64,000 nucleotides of DNA from Mycobacterium kubicae (GCF_015689175.1 NZ_CP065047.1:5828001-5892000); one strand, 5' to 3'; positions 50,167 through 58,388 are shown, numbered from the stretch's first letter. The notes: generated by a model from the sequence alone, not told the origin. Numbers and translations are program-made.

Positions 50167-51213
50167 CTATGCTGCCGGTTCCCGACCCTCTAACTCAACT
50201 GCACCGGCGGATGCGGATGAGTTCGGCCGCTCCGCGGAGTCCGGCTCGACGAACAGCCAACGATGCGCGGGCCGCTCGACGGGTTTGCGCTCGAATTCCT
50301 CGAAGACCCGCGCCGCAGCGGCCAGGGTGGCCGCCGCACACAGGTATGCCAGGACCATCATGACGGTGTTGTTGGCGATGCCCTGGGCGTCGGAGACCCA
50401 GCTGGTGCCGATGGCGAACAGCGAGATCAGGTAACTGACAACCCACAGGATCCACCAGACCAGGATCGGTCTGCGCACGCGTTCGTAGTGGTCTTCGACG
50501 AGCGCCAGCTCGATGACGTAGACCGGCGCCCAGAACAGGTTGACCAACGGCACCAGGCAGCCCGCCCACAACGAACGGTGCGAGCGATGGTCGGGCAGAT
50601 CGTGATGCCCGAACGCGGCCGTGCGGCGGGCGATGAGCCATCGGATCAACAGCACGGCGCTGGTGCCCACCGCCGCCAGCGCGGCCACGCTGACCGCCAC
50701 GCCAAGCCAGGTGATGCCGCCGGCTACCCATGAGTTGAGCAGGGTGTTGCGGTTGATGATGAGCAGGATGTAGCGCACGACGAACACCAATGCCGCGAGG
50801 CAAAGCACAAGCAGGCTGGCGAACAGCGCGGTGCGCACCTTGGGTATCGACGGCGCGGCTTTGGCAGCGGCATCCGGGGCAGGCGCGGCCTGCTCGACGC
50901 GGTCGACGAGACCCCAGCGTGGAATGACGGCGTAGCGGGGAGTCGGGCCACGCACGCGCCGGCCGCGCCGTGGGGGCGGTGCGGCGCCCGGACGGACGGC
51001 GATCCAGCGGAATCCGGGTGGCAGCCGCGGGGCGGTGCGTTGCATGGTGGGCGCCGCAGGCATCTGCGGTGCGGTGGGTGTGCGCCAACGGGGGTCGGCA
51101 GGCGGCATGTCGGTGAGCGGTGCCATCAGCGCCCCGCGGCAACGGGGGCACCACTGCCGCTGTCGGTCCCGGACGTTCCACCGGGTGCCGCACTGGGAGC
51201 ACACCTGGATCAC
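50167..51213 (-). CDS. DUF4328 membrane protein with N-terminal zinc ribbon (Rv3843c type)
   Basis: 348 aa. The N-terminus has a Cys4 zinc-ribbon (CSQCGTRW, CPRCRG at about 5-25), then a Pro/Arg-rich linker and about six membrane segments from residue 125 (LFASLLVLCLAALVFVVRYILL onward). The DUF4328 core lies around WAGCLVPLVNLFWAPVYVIELAL and PILVWWILWVVSYLI. The function is unknown. It is co-directional with glpQ1 and its promoter side faces the 59-bp tandem repeat. Confidence 0.88.
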   Translation of the reverse strand: MIQVCSQCGTRWNVRDRQRQWCPRCRGALMAPLTDMPPADPRWRTPTAPQMPAAPTMQRTAPRLPPGFRWIAVRPGAAPPPRRGRRVRGPTPRYAVIPRWGLVDRVEQAAPAPDAAAKAAPSIPKVRTALFASLLVLCLAALVFVVRYILLIINRNTLLNSWVAGGITWLGVAVSVAALAAVGTSAVLLIRWLIARRTAAFGHHDLPDHRSHRSLWAGCLVPLVNLFWAPVYVIELALVEDHYERVRRPILVWWILWVVSYLISLFAIGTSWVSDAQGIANNTVMMVLAYLCAAATLAAAARVFEEFERKPVERPAHRWLFVEPDSAERPNSSASAGAVELEGREPAA

Positions 51214-51228
51214 GGCACCAGACTAGCC

Positions 51229-51450
51229 CTGCGACGATGCGGCCCGCGGCACGCGGGCCGAGGAGGAGCGGGGCAATCAAACCGAGTCTGCGACGATGCG
51301 GGCCGCGGCACGCGGGCCGAGGAGGAGCAGGGCAATCAAACCGAGTCTGCGACGATGCGGGCCGCGGCACGCGGGCCGAGGAGGAGCAGGGCAATCAAAC
51401 CCAGTCTGCGACGATGCGGGCCGCGGCACGCGGGCCGAGGAGGAGCGGGG
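51229..51450. repeat. MIRU-like tandem repeat, 59-bp unit, 3.8 copies
   Basis: Copies start at 51229, 51288, 51347 and 51406; the fourth breaks off after about 45 bp at GGGGGTTAACC. The unit begins CTGCGACGATGCGGGCCGCG, contains GAGGAGGAGC and ends CAATCAAACCGAGT. Differences between copies are single bases. The unit contains a Shine-Dalgarno-like GAGGAG and resembles mycobacterial interspersed repetitive units. 59 is not a multiple of three, so the open frames across it are not coding. It lies 15 bp before the Rv3843c-type gene start. Confidence 0.9.
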
Positions 51451-51500
51451 GTTAACCAGATCGTCGCGCGGCGAGCGCCGCAACGCTCAGCTACTAATAG

Positions 51501-51600
51501 CTATCCACAGTTTCCACAAGTTTATCCACAAAGACAGGGGTGATTACGGCATGCGCATCCCGGCCTCTATCGGCCAAAATCGGAAAACGATTGTGGATAA
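51501..51600. other. Cluster of DnaA boxes outside oriC
   Basis: TTATCCACA at 51522-51530 and, inverted, TGTGGATAA at 51592-51600 are exact DnaA boxes. CTATCCACA at 51501-51509 has one mismatch and GTTTCCACA at 51510-51518 two. The surrounding DNA is AT-richer than the rest of the window. No dnaA/dnaN genes are here, so this is not the canonical origin; a DnaA-titrating or regulatory site is possible. Confidence 0.6.
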
Positions 51601-51870
51601 CCCGCGCCGGTGGCGGCCATCTTTCGACAGCCCAGCATTCACTTGAGCGAAATCTTTCGCAGCGCTCAATGCTAGTACCCAAACGCCAACAAACTTAAAC
51701 ACCCGATTTGGAAACTTTCTCCGCGTGCGGGGGTCCGGCGTGAGCGGCATGCTCCAATCGCCCCGTCGCCGGCCACTTTCCCCAGCCGTCCACTTAGCGC
51801 TATGATCTGCGACGCAATACTTGTTGTGACCCACCTCACTTGCGGGGTGGCTGCAGGTGAAAGGCAGTGG
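51601..51870. other. Non-coding stretch between the DnaA boxes and the small membrane-protein frame
   Basis: AT-rich for this genome, with no recognisable gene. In M. tuberculosis this interval holds a transposase remnant (Rv3844) and Rv3845; I see no transposase here. Confidence 0.4.
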
Positions 51871-52023
51871 ATGGCCACACATTCGTTTGGTCCCGGATCA
51901 ACACCGTCGAAGTCGTACTCCGGCTCGCCCGTCTGGAACCATGCCTATGTCGTCGCCGCTTTACGTGCCGGCCTGATCGCTTTGGCGTTGCTCGCCATTC
52001 TCGCGCTTATCGCGTTGTCGTGA
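51871..52023 (+). CDS. Possible small single-pass membrane protein
   Basis: 50 aa from the ATG at 51871. A polar N-terminal half (MATHSFGPGSTPSKSYSGSP) is followed by one clear membrane helix, VVAALRAGLIALALLAILALIAL. GAAAGG lies about 6 nt upstream. The frame shows typical GC-rich third positions in the helix. No homologue is recalled. It is 159 bp before sodA on the same strand. Confidence 0.4.
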   Translation: MATHSFGPGSTPSKSYSGSPVWNHAYVVAALRAGLIALALLAILALIALS

Positions 52024-52182
52024 ACTCGTCGACCGCGGTGACCCTGTCCGGGTCCCCGGGGCTCTTCCTTGCGGCGCGCGCGGTCTTGCAGCAGGGTTGA
52101 TTACGCTAGGCGTCCGCGCGGCGGAACCTGCGACTGACGCGTCACACGACGAGCACTAACGATCACTCAAGGAAGGAATGCC

Positions 52183-52806
52183 GTGGCTGAATACACCTTG
52201 CCCGACTTGGACTGGGACTACGGAGCCCTGGAACCGCACATTTCCGGTCAGATCAACGAGGTCCACCACAGCAAGCACCACGCCACCTATGTCAAGGGCG
52301 TGAACGACGCGCTCGCCAAGCTCGAAGAGGCGCGCGCCAAGGACGACCACTCCGCGATCTTCCTCAACGAAAAGAACCTCGCTTTCCACCTCGGCGGTCA
52401 CGTCAACCACTCCATCTGGTGGAAGAATCTGTCTCCCAATGGAGGCGACAAGCCGGTCGGCGAACTCGCCGCCGCCATCGATGACGCGTTCGGATCGTTC
52501 GACAAGTTCCGTGCCCAGTTCAGCGCGGCCGCCAACGGCTTGCAGGGCTCGGGTTGGGCGGTCTTGGCCTACGACACCCTGGGCGGCAAGCTGCTGACGT
52601 TCCAGCTCTACGACCAGCAGGGCAACATTCCGTTGGGCATCATCCCGCTGCTGCAGGTCGACATGTGGGAACACGCCTTCTACTTGCAGTACAAGAACGT
52701 CAAGGCCGACTACGTCAAGGCGTTCTGGAACGTGGTCAACTGGGCCGACGTCCAGTCGCGCTACGAGGCGGCGACCACCAAAACCGCAGGCCTTATTTTC
52801 GGCTGA
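52183..52806 (+). CDS. sodA: Superoxide dismutase, Mn-type active site
   Basis: 207 aa, GTG start preceded by AAGGAAGGA. Metal ligands His28, His76, Asp160 and His164 are in place ([30 protein letters not shown]). Residue 145 is Gln (QLYDQQGN). M. tuberculosis SodA has His145 and uses iron, while Mn-using mycobacterial enzymes have Gln there, so manganese is predicted. No signal peptide, although mycobacterial SodA is exported through SecA2. It detoxifies superoxide; a textbook terminator follows, and a manganese-sensing riboswitch lies 0.8 kb downstream. Confidence 0.96.
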   Translation: MAEYTLPDLDWDYGALEPHISGQINEVHHSKHHATYVKGVNDALAKLEEARAKDDHSAIFLNEKNLAFHLGGHVNHSIWWKNLSPNGGDKPVGELAAAIDDAFGSFDKFRAQFSAAANGLQGSGWAVLAYDTLGGKLLTFQLYDQQGNIPLGIIPLLQVDMWEHAFYLQYKNVKADYVKAFWNVVNWADVQSRYEAATTKTAGLIFG

Positions 52807-52824
52807 CCTCGACACCACCCCTGC

Positions 52825-52864
52825 CCAGGGCGTCGCGCGAGTTTGCGCGGCGCCCTTGGCTTTT
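52825..52864 (+). terminator. Intrinsic terminator of sodA
   Basis: Arms 52825-52838 and 52845-52859 form a GC-rich stem (one bulged A, one G-T pair) around GAGTTT, followed by C and TTTT at 52861-52864. It begins 18 bp after the sodA stop. Hairpins with a T-tract are uncommon in mycobacteria, so this one is notable. Confidence 0.85.
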
Positions 52865-53014
52865 AGCGCGGCCGTCCCGGCATTTCTGCCCCACCCGGGC
52901 ATAGCCGTGTCGAGTTGCACCGCGCGTAAACCCCGCGCATGCTTGATCATTCGAGATACCATTAGCGAACTACCAGCGTGGTTAATTCGGGCGGAGGCGT
53001 CGCGGAGGGGCCAG

Positions 53015-53548
53015 ATGGACGCAGGATCGGGTCAGCCGATAGGGGTTGCTCCCTTTCATTCTCGTGGTGCCCTGAAAGGGTTTGTCATCTCCGGCCGTTG
53101 GCCGGACTCGACGAAGGAATGGGCGCAACTACTGATGGTCGCGGTACGGGTCGCCTCGTTGCCCGGGTTGCTCTCGACCACAACGGTGTTCGGCGCCCGG
53201 GAGGAACTGCCCGACGAACCCGAGCCAGGCACCGTCGGCCTGGTATTGGCCGAGGGCACCGTCTTCGGTGAATCAGCAATACAGCCAGGCTATTTCGCCG
53301 AGCACCAACCGCCGGCGCTGTTGATGTTGCACCCGCCCTCGGAGACCACACCGTCCCTGCCCGAGTGCACCGGCGCCGCCTCCGGATGCGTGCTCCTGCC
53401 CGGTCTGCCCTATCTGGGACTGGAACACCGGGCGGCATGGGTGGAAGCCGAAGCCGACGGCACCATTACGTCGATGGTGAGCCGCGTCGGTGTTGACCCG
53501 ATCAGCCATCCCGACACCGCCATTCTGGCAATGCTGCTTGCGGCATAA
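53015..53548 (+). CDS. Conserved hypothetical protein (Rv3847 type)
   Basis: 177 aa from the ATG at 53015, chosen for GGAGGGG 4 nt upstream and because it equals the Rv3847 length; the frame is open further upstream through the sodA terminator. No known domain. Features: GALKGFVISGRWPDSTKEWAQLLMVAVR at the start, FAEHQPPALLMLHPP, and a Leu/Ala-rich C-terminal helix. There is no signal peptide or membrane segment. The role is unknown. Confidence 0.88.
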   Translation: MDAGSGQPIGVAPFHSRGALKGFVISGRWPDSTKEWAQLLMVAVRVASLPGLLSTTTVFGAREELPDEPEPGTVGLVLAEGTVFGESAIQPGYFAEHQPPALLMLHPPSETTPSLPECTGAASGCVLLPGLPYLGLEHRAAWVEAEADGTITSMVSRVGVDPISHPDTAILAMLLAA

Positions 53549-53634
53549 GCCAATTCAAAGGAATTAATACGGGTACCCGAACTTCGTCGCCGTCCTGGCA
53601 AAGATCAATGGTGCCCGCTAGCCTGGGATGCGTT

Positions 53635-53728
53635 AGCGAAGGGGAGTAGCCCCGAATCGTCGCGTCGACATACTGGCGAAAGCCCGGCCGGCGAACCGTT
53701 CGAAAGGACGGTGGGCGAGACCTTCGAC
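53635..53728 (+). promoter_or_regulatory. yybP-ykoY manganese riboswitch
   Basis: Closing stem CGAAGG (53637-53642) pairs with CCTTCG (53721-53726). The invariant strings of the yybP-ykoY aptamer are present in order: GGGGAGTAGC (53641-53650), the CATAC loop in the middle (CGACATACTGGCG), and GCGAGACC (53715-53722). This RNA binds Mn2+ and in known cases turns on exporters. It lies 63 bp before the start of a UPF0016 exporter gene. A -10-like TAGCCT (53619-53624) precedes it. Confidence 0.9.
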
Positions 53729-53790
53729 CGATGTGCAGTGTCTCGATCGACTTAGACAGACACTGCCCGCGCGTCGAAAGGTCGCCTGCA

Positions 53791-54522
53791 ATGCTCGCCG
53801 CAACACTGCTCAGTCTGGGCGTGGTATTCCTCGCCGAACTCGGCGACAGATCTCAGCTGATCACGATGACCTACGCCCTGCGGTATCGGTGGTGGGTCGT
53901 GCTGGCGGGTGTCGCCATCGCCTCCTGCACGGTGCATGGCGTGTCCGTGACGATCGGTCACTTTCTCGGCGCCACCCTGCCGTCGCGGCCGATGGCCTTC
54001 GCGTCCGCCATCGCGTTCCTGCTTTTCGCCATCTGGGCGTGGCGAGAGGGCAGCCACGGCGAGGACAAGTTGTCGGCCGGTGGCGAGCCGCGCTTCGCCC
54101 TGCTGACCGTTGTGTCGTCGTTCGTGCTGGCCGAGATGAGCGACAAAACGACGCTGGCGACGCTGACCTTGGCCAGTAACCACGACTGGGTCGGCGTGTG
54201 GGTCGGGTCGACGCTCGGCATGATCCTGGCCGACGGATTGGCCATCGTCGCGGGCTTGTTCCTGCACCGACGCCTGCCCGATGGTGTGCTGCACATTCTG
54301 GCCAGCCTGCTGTTCCTCCTTTTCGGTCTGTGGATCCTCTTCGACAGCGCGCTGGGCTGGCGTTCGGTGGCCATCGCGGTGACGGCAGGCGTGGCGCTGG
54401 CGGCTGTCGTCGGGGTTGGCTCGGCAAGATTGGCGCAAACCCTGCGGCGGCGACGTGCGACGGCGCCGGCGGTTGCCGGGCCGCAGGACGTTACCGGACC
54501 GGTGCGCGACGGCGCCGGATAG
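53791..54522 (+). CDS. UPF0016/GDT1-family manganese (calcium) transporter (Rv3848 type)
   Basis: 243 aa from the ATG at 53791 (MLAATLLSLGVVFLAELGD), chosen because it leaves the riboswitch intact; an ATG at 53731 is possible but lies right at the aptamer edge. Six membrane helices in two inverted halves. Each half has the family's acidic motif: ELGDRSQ (helix 1) and EMSDKTT (helix 4). Homologues export Mn2+ (MneA in Vibrio; TMEM165 and Gdt1 in eukaryotes). Together with the Mn riboswitch this is a manganese-efflux gene. The C-terminus is a short Arg-rich tail. Confidence 0.92.
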   Translation: MLAATLLSLGVVFLAELGDRSQLITMTYALRYRWWVVLAGVAIASCTVHGVSVTIGHFLGATLPSRPMAFASAIAFLLFAIWAWREGSHGEDKLSAGGEPRFALLTVVSSFVLAEMSDKTTLATLTLASNHDWVGVWVGSTLGMILADGLAIVAGLFLHRRLPDGVLHILASLLFLLFGLWILFDSALGWRSVAIAVTAGVALAAVVGVGSARLAQTLRRRRATAPAVAGPQDVTGPVRDGAG

Positions 54523-54964
54523 ACGCCCGCCTGATTCTGAATGCTTCCCGTCGGTGACCGGCAGTGGTCTCCGGGTCCTTCGGCGGCCGCCTCAAACTGC
54601 CCGACCGGAGCCGGACAGCAAAGATACTTTTGGCAGGTTTTCTGCGGGATGCCGGTTGCCGAGAGTCCGCTGAACGCGCGTTAATAGGCCCGCGCGGCGC
54701 CTTGGCCGATGCCGGGTCGGCCGCGTCGCTGCGCCGCCTCTCGCGCGGAATTCTGCGGATAACCTGTGAAATTCGCTCGATGTATGGACACTTCGCCAAA
54801 TCACTTGGATGCTCGGCGGGGGCTGCTGCAATGGCCGGCCCCATCGTCCGTACCCGCTATCGTGAGGTTTGCAAGTGGTTGTGCCAAGAGTTTCTCGCTA
54901 CCATGATCAGCAAATAGCTTTTGCTAACTGTTCCGCTTCTTTCACTCCGGTGGAGGTCATATCG
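54523..54964 (+). promoter_or_regulatory. espR upstream region with EspR-like half sites
   Basis: 442 bp without a convincing gene. Near the espR start, TTTGCTG on the minus strand (54908-54914) faces TTTGCTA on the plus strand (54920-54926). Both fit TTTGC[TC][GA], the EspR binding motif reported in M. tuberculosis, so autoregulation is likely. TTTGCAA at 54869 is a weaker third copy. The Shine-Dalgarno GGAGG (54952-54956) lies 8 nt before the ATG. Confidence 0.5.
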
Positions 54965-55363
54965 ATGAGCACGACGTTCGCTGCGCGCTTGAACCGCCTG
55001 TTCGACACGGTGTATCCCCCCGGTCGTGGACCCCACACCTCCGCAGAGGTGATTGCCGCGCTCAAGGCAGAGGGCATCACGATGTCGGCTCCGTACCTGT
55101 CGCAGCTACGTTCAGGCAACCGCACGAACCCGTCCTCCGCGACCATGGCGGCGCTGGCGAATTTCTTCCGCATCAAGCCGGCGTACTTCACGGACGACGA
55201 GTACTACGAGAAGCTCGACAAGGAACTGCAGTGGCTCGCCGCCACCCGTCAGGACGGGGTGCGCCGTATCGCCGAGCGCGCCCAAGGGCTGTCCCAGGAC
55301 GCTCAGCAGCAGATCGTCGAGCGGATCGAGGAGTTGCGCCAAGCCGAGCGGCTCGACGCCTAG
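54965..55363 (+). CDS. espR: EspR, nucleoid-associated regulator of ESX-1 genes
   Basis: 132 aa from the ATG at 54965 (MSTTFAARLNRLFDTVYPPGRGPHTSAEVI), equal to M. tuberculosis EspR. The N-terminal helix-turn-helix (about 25-75: SAEVIAALKAEGITMSAPYLSQLRSGNRTNPS) binds DNA as a dimer of dimers, and the C-terminal helices dimerise. It activates espACD and many envelope loci and bridges distant sites. The frame is open further upstream but lacks support there. Confidence 0.96.
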   Translation: MSTTFAARLNRLFDTVYPPGRGPHTSAEVIAALKAEGITMSAPYLSQLRSGNRTNPSSATMAALANFFRIKPAYFTDDEYYEKLDKELQWLAATRQDGVRRIAERAQGLSQDAQQQIVERIEELRQAERLDA

Positions 55364-55474
55364 CTCCAGCCGTCACCCGGACCTGACACGTTGCGGACGG
55401 CTGACTCCGATTAGGGTTGGCCCAGCGTTCACACGCACCGCGATTGTTCACGAGATACCGGGAGGCGTCCGGGG

Positions 55475-56131
55475 ATGGCCCTGTTTCGCAAGCGAAAGAG
55501 CCGTGCGACCCGTCGCGCCGAGGTCCGTGCGATCAAGACTCGCGCCAAGCTGGAGGCCAAGCTACTCGCCAGGAACGAAGCGCGCCGCTTCAAAGCCGCC
55601 CAGCGGGCCGCCGACAAGGCGCTCAAGGCGCAGCTCAAAGCTCAGCGCGACAGCGATCGGGCGGCATTGCGGGTTGCCGAGACCCAACTCAAGGCAGCCC
55701 GCGAGGGAAAAGTGTTCTCCCCTACGCGAATTCGCCGGGTACTGACCGTGTCCCGGCTGCTGGCGCCGATTCTGACGCCCGTGATCTACCGCGCGGCCAT
55801 CGCGGCGCGGGGGCTGATCGATCAGCGGCGCGCCGACCAACTCGGCATCCCCCTGGCCCAGATCGGGCAGTTCTCCGGCCACGGCGCAAGGTTGTCGGCC
55901 CGCATCGCCGGCGCGGAGCAATCCCTGCGGATGGTGCAGGACAAGAAGCCCAAAGACGCGGAGACCAAGCAATTCGCCTCAGCCATATCCGAACGGCTCA
56001 GCGATCTGTCCGCCGCCGTCACGGCCGCCGAGAACATGCCTGCGGCGCGTCGCCGCACCGCGCACACGGCCATCTCCGCGCAGCTCGACGGGATCGAAGC
56101 AGACCTGATGGCTCGGCTTGGGTTGAGCTGA
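55475..56131 (+). CDS. Conserved hypothetical basic protein (Rv3850 type, DUF6474-like)
   Basis: 218 aa, the length of Rv3850. The N-terminal 75 residues are a Lys/Arg/Ala-rich helix (MALFRKRKSRATRRAEVRAIKTRAKLE onward), probably coiled coil. A hydrophobic stretch (LAPILTPVIYRAAIAARGL, about 95-115) and a helical C-terminal domain follow. The function is unknown. Preceded by GGAGG-like sequence (GGGAGGCG). Confidence 0.88.
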   Translation: MALFRKRKSRATRRAEVRAIKTRAKLEAKLLARNEARRFKAAQRAADKALKAQLKAQRDSDRAALRVAETQLKAAREGKVFSPTRIRRVLTVSRLLAPILTPVIYRAAIAARGLIDQRRADQLGIPLAQIGQFSGHGARLSARIAGAEQSLRMVQDKKPKDAETKQFASAISERLSDLSAAVTAAENMPAARRRTAHTAISAQLDGIEADLMARLGLS

Positions 56132-56145
56132 CGCACGTCGCCGCT

Positions 56146-56787
56146 ATGCCCGTGCGTGTGATGAGCGTGGCCGCCGTGTTGTGGCTCGGCTCGGTTGCCC
56201 TGGCGTCGCCGGTGTGGGCACATGTGCGCGCCAGCAGTGACCAGGCCGTGCGTGGGGCCATGGCGGTCGTCACCTTTCAGGTGCCCAACGAGTCCGCGAC
56301 CAGCGCCGCCACCACCGCGCTCACCGTTGCGTTGCCCATTGTCGGCTCGGCCCGCGCCGAAGCCGTGCCCGGGTGGACCGCCACGCTCGACCGCGACATC
56401 GCGTCGGGCGGTGTTCGCTCGGTGACCTGGACCGCCGCGCCCAACGGTGGTGTACCGCCCGATCAATTCGGGCTGTTCCGCATCTCCTTACGGCTGCCCG
56501 ATGCCGCCACGGTCAGCTTCCCCACCACTCAGACCTACTCCGATGGGCTGGTCGTCAAGTGGGACCAGCCGCCGCTGCCGGGCGGCGCGGAACCCGAACA
56601 TCCCGCACCGCTGCTCACCCTCACGGCGGGTGCGGCGGCGCCAGCGTCACAGCCGCCGGCGGATCGGGTTGTCGCCTCGACCGATCCGCGGCATCCGCGC
56701 GCCGACAACACCGCGCGCTGGCTGGGTGGAACGGCCTTGATAATCGGTGCCATGGGTATCGGTCTCACGCTGCGGAGGCGCACATGA
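56146..56787 (+). CDS. YcnI-family copper-associated envelope protein
   Basis: 213 aa. The signal peptide ends ...LASPVWA, so the mature protein begins HVRASSDQAVRG with the N-terminal His that YcnI/DUF1775 domains use for copper. The YcnI core follows (VTFQVPNESATSAATTALTVALP, QFGLFRISLRLPDA, VKWDQPP). A C-terminal membrane helix ends in RRRT. YcnI proteins pair with CopC/CopD in copper handling. It overlaps copC by 4 bp (ATGA). M. tuberculosis has, as I recall, only a short membrane protein here (Rv3851). Confidence 0.85.
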   Translation: MPVRVMSVAAVLWLGSVALASPVWAHVRASSDQAVRGAMAVVTFQVPNESATSAATTALTVALPIVGSARAEAVPGWTATLDRDIASGGVRSVTWTAAPNGGVPPDQFGLFRISLRLPDAATVSFPTTQTYSDGLVVKWDQPPLPGGAEPEHPAPLLTLTAGAAAPASQPPADRVVASTDPRHPRADNTARWLGGTALIIGAMGIGLTLRRRT

Positions 56788-57305
56788 ACGGGCTGCGACG
56801 GCTGGCGCCGCTCGTTTGGTTGGGCGTGTTGTTGGCCGGCCTCACCGTGAGCGCAACGCTGGCGGCCGGGGTGGCCAGCGCCCACGCGACCCGGGTGGCG
56901 ACGGACCCGGCCGACAACGCCGTCGTGGCATCGGGGCCGGCCACCGTGAGCGCCACCTTCAACGAGCGACTCCAGACGGCGTTCGCGGCCATGACCGTCG
57001 TCGGCCCAGACGAAAACCTGTGGTCGACGGGTGACCCGAGCGTGCAGGGCGCCGTCGTCAGCGTCGGTGTGCGGCCCCTCGGGCCAGTCGGCACGTACAC
57101 CGTGAACTACCGAGTCACCTCGGCCGACGGGCACGTGGTCCCCGGGTCCTGGTCATTCCGGCTGAGCGTGCCCGGCACCGGCACGCCGGGTCCGTCGGCA
57201 TCCCCTCCCCAGGACGACAGTGATCTACCGGCGTGGCCATTCGCGGTGGGAGCGGTGGTGTCGGTGGCCGTCGTCGCCTTCTGGTCCGCGCGGCGGCGTC
57301 GGTAG
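56784..57305 (+). CDS. CopC-domain copper-binding protein
   Basis: 173 aa. The signal peptide ends ...GVASA, giving mature HATRVATDPADNAVVAS, the Cu(II)-binding N-terminal His of CopC/YobA. The second site lies in YRVTSADGHVVPGSWSFRL (Asp and His). The CopC beta-barrel is followed by a linker and a C-terminal membrane helix (about 150-167) ending in RRRR, so it is anchored rather than soluble. Probably co-translated with the YcnI gene; no CopD permease is adjacent. Confidence 0.87.
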   Translation: MNGLRRLAPLVWLGVLLAGLTVSATLAAGVASAHATRVATDPADNAVVASGPATVSATFNERLQTAFAAMTVVGPDENLWSTGDPSVQGAVVSVGVRPLGPVGTYTVNYRVTSADGHVVPGSWSFRLSVPGTGTPGPSASPPQDDSDLPAWPFAVGAVVSVAVVAFWSARRRR

Positions 57306-57405
57306 GTGCCTCTGCCGCCCCGGCGGCGGTAACCCGTCCTGGCATGATGGGACCCAAGCATTCATGGACTCATTCAGCGACGACACAGCTCAAAGGAGCG
57401 GCCGC

Positions 57406-57864
57406 ATGGCAGACCCGCAAGATCGACCCGAGGGCGAATCGGACGTGACCCCGACACCGCCAGCCAAGAAGCAACCCGCCAAGAAGGCCGCCAAAGCGCC
57501 CGCCAAGAAGGCCCCCGCGAAGAAAGCGCCCGCCAAGAAGGCCCCCGCCAAGAAAGCGCCCGAGAAAGTACCTGTTGAGCAGGCGCCGGCTGACAACGCG
57601 CCCGCCGAAACCTCCGAGTCGGCGCCGCCGACGCTGGCCGACGAGATCCTCGGCGTGCAGCATCGCGCCGAGACCAACGGTCAATTGGCCGCTGCCGCCA
57701 AAGATGCTGCCGCTCAAGCCAAGTCAACAGTTGACCACGCCAACGATCCCCTGCCCCGGGACGCGTCGCCGTCGTCCGCGCTGCAGTCGCCGGTGCCACT
57801 GGTGGTTGCGCTCGCACTGAGCCTGCTGGCCATCCTGCTGGTGCGGCAGCTGCGCCGCGGCTGA
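57406..57864 (+). CDS. Lys/Ala-rich membrane-anchored DNA-binding protein (Rv3852, 'Hns')
   Basis: 152 aa from the ATG at 57406 (AAAGGAG 7 nt upstream). An acidic start precedes six imperfect KKAPAK repeats (about 20-57), histone-H1-like. Then an acidic spacer, a conserved [26 protein letters not shown] segment and a C-terminal membrane helix ([16 protein letters not shown]). The M. tuberculosis protein is called Hns, but it is not a structural homologue of enteric H-NS; it binds DNA and membrane. The spacer between repeats and conserved segment is longer than in M. tuberculosis (134 aa). Confidence 0.92.
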   Translation: MADPQDRPEGESDVTPTPPAKKQPAKKAAKAPAKKAPAKKAPAKKAPAKKAPEKVPVEQAPADNAPAETSESAPPTLADEILGVQHRAETNGQLAAAAKDAAAQAKSTVDHANDPLPRDASPSSALQSPVPLVVALALSLLAILLVRQLRRG

Positions 57865-57869
57865 GCAGC

Positions 57870-58355
57870 ATGACCGTGTCCTTCCGGGCCACCGCCGATC
57901 TGGTCGACGACATCGGGCCCGATGTACGCAGCTGTGATCTCCAGTTCCGCCAATTCGGCGGTCATACCGAGTTCGCCGGCCCCGTCACCACGGTGCGGTG
58001 TTTCCAAGACAACGCACTGCTCAAGTCGGTGCTCTCCGAGCCGGGCGATGGCGGTGTGCTGGTGATCGACGGCGACGGCTCGCTGCACACCGCCCTGGTC
58101 GGGGATGTCATCGCCGAACTGGCCCGCTCCAACGGCTGGGCCGGGCTCGTCGTCAACGGAGCGGTGCGCGACGCCGCCGCGCTACGCGGCATCGACATCG
58201 GTATCAAGGCGCTGGGGACCAATCCCCGCAAGAGCACCAAGACCGGCGCCGGTGAACGCGACGTGGAACTGACCTTGGGCGGCGTCACCTTCGCCTCGGG
58301 CGACATTGCCTACAGCGACGACGACGGCATCGTGGTCGTCAGTTCCGGCAGCTAG
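57870..58355 (+). CDS. rraA: RraA-family protein (annotated menG/rraA, Rv3853)
   Basis: 161 aa, 5 bp after the Rv3852-like gene. RraA fold: [52 protein letters not shown] and a C-terminal DGIVVV strand. In E. coli RraA inhibits RNase E; related proteins are 4-hydroxy-4-methyl-2-oxoglutarate aldolases with a GxxxRD motif, here GAVRD. The old menG name is wrong for this family. In M. tuberculosis ethA follows; here dinB does. Confidence 0.93.
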   Translation: MTVSFRATADLVDDIGPDVRSCDLQFRQFGGHTEFAGPVTTVRCFQDNALLKSVLSEPGDGGVLVIDGDGSLHTALVGDVIAELARSNGWAGLVVNGAVRDAAALRGIDIGIKALGTNPRKSTKTGAGERDVELTLGGVTFASGDIAYSDDDGIVVVSSGS

Positions 58356-58388
58356 CAACCCGCACGCTGCGGCGTGTCAGCCCGCTAT

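Noticed and set aside
51229..51450. CRISPR array
   Set aside because: The repeats are directly adjacent without unique spacers, and no cas genes are present.
51040..51543. Open frames running through the tandem repeat, predicted as repetitive proteins
   Set aside because: The unit is 59 bp, so each copy shifts the frame; three frames stay open only because of GC content. The start lies inside the antisense of the Rv3843c-type gene.
51501..51600. Chromosomal origin oriC
   Set aside because: DnaA boxes are few, and dnaA, dnaN and rpmH are absent; the syntenic position is well away from oriC in M. tuberculosis.
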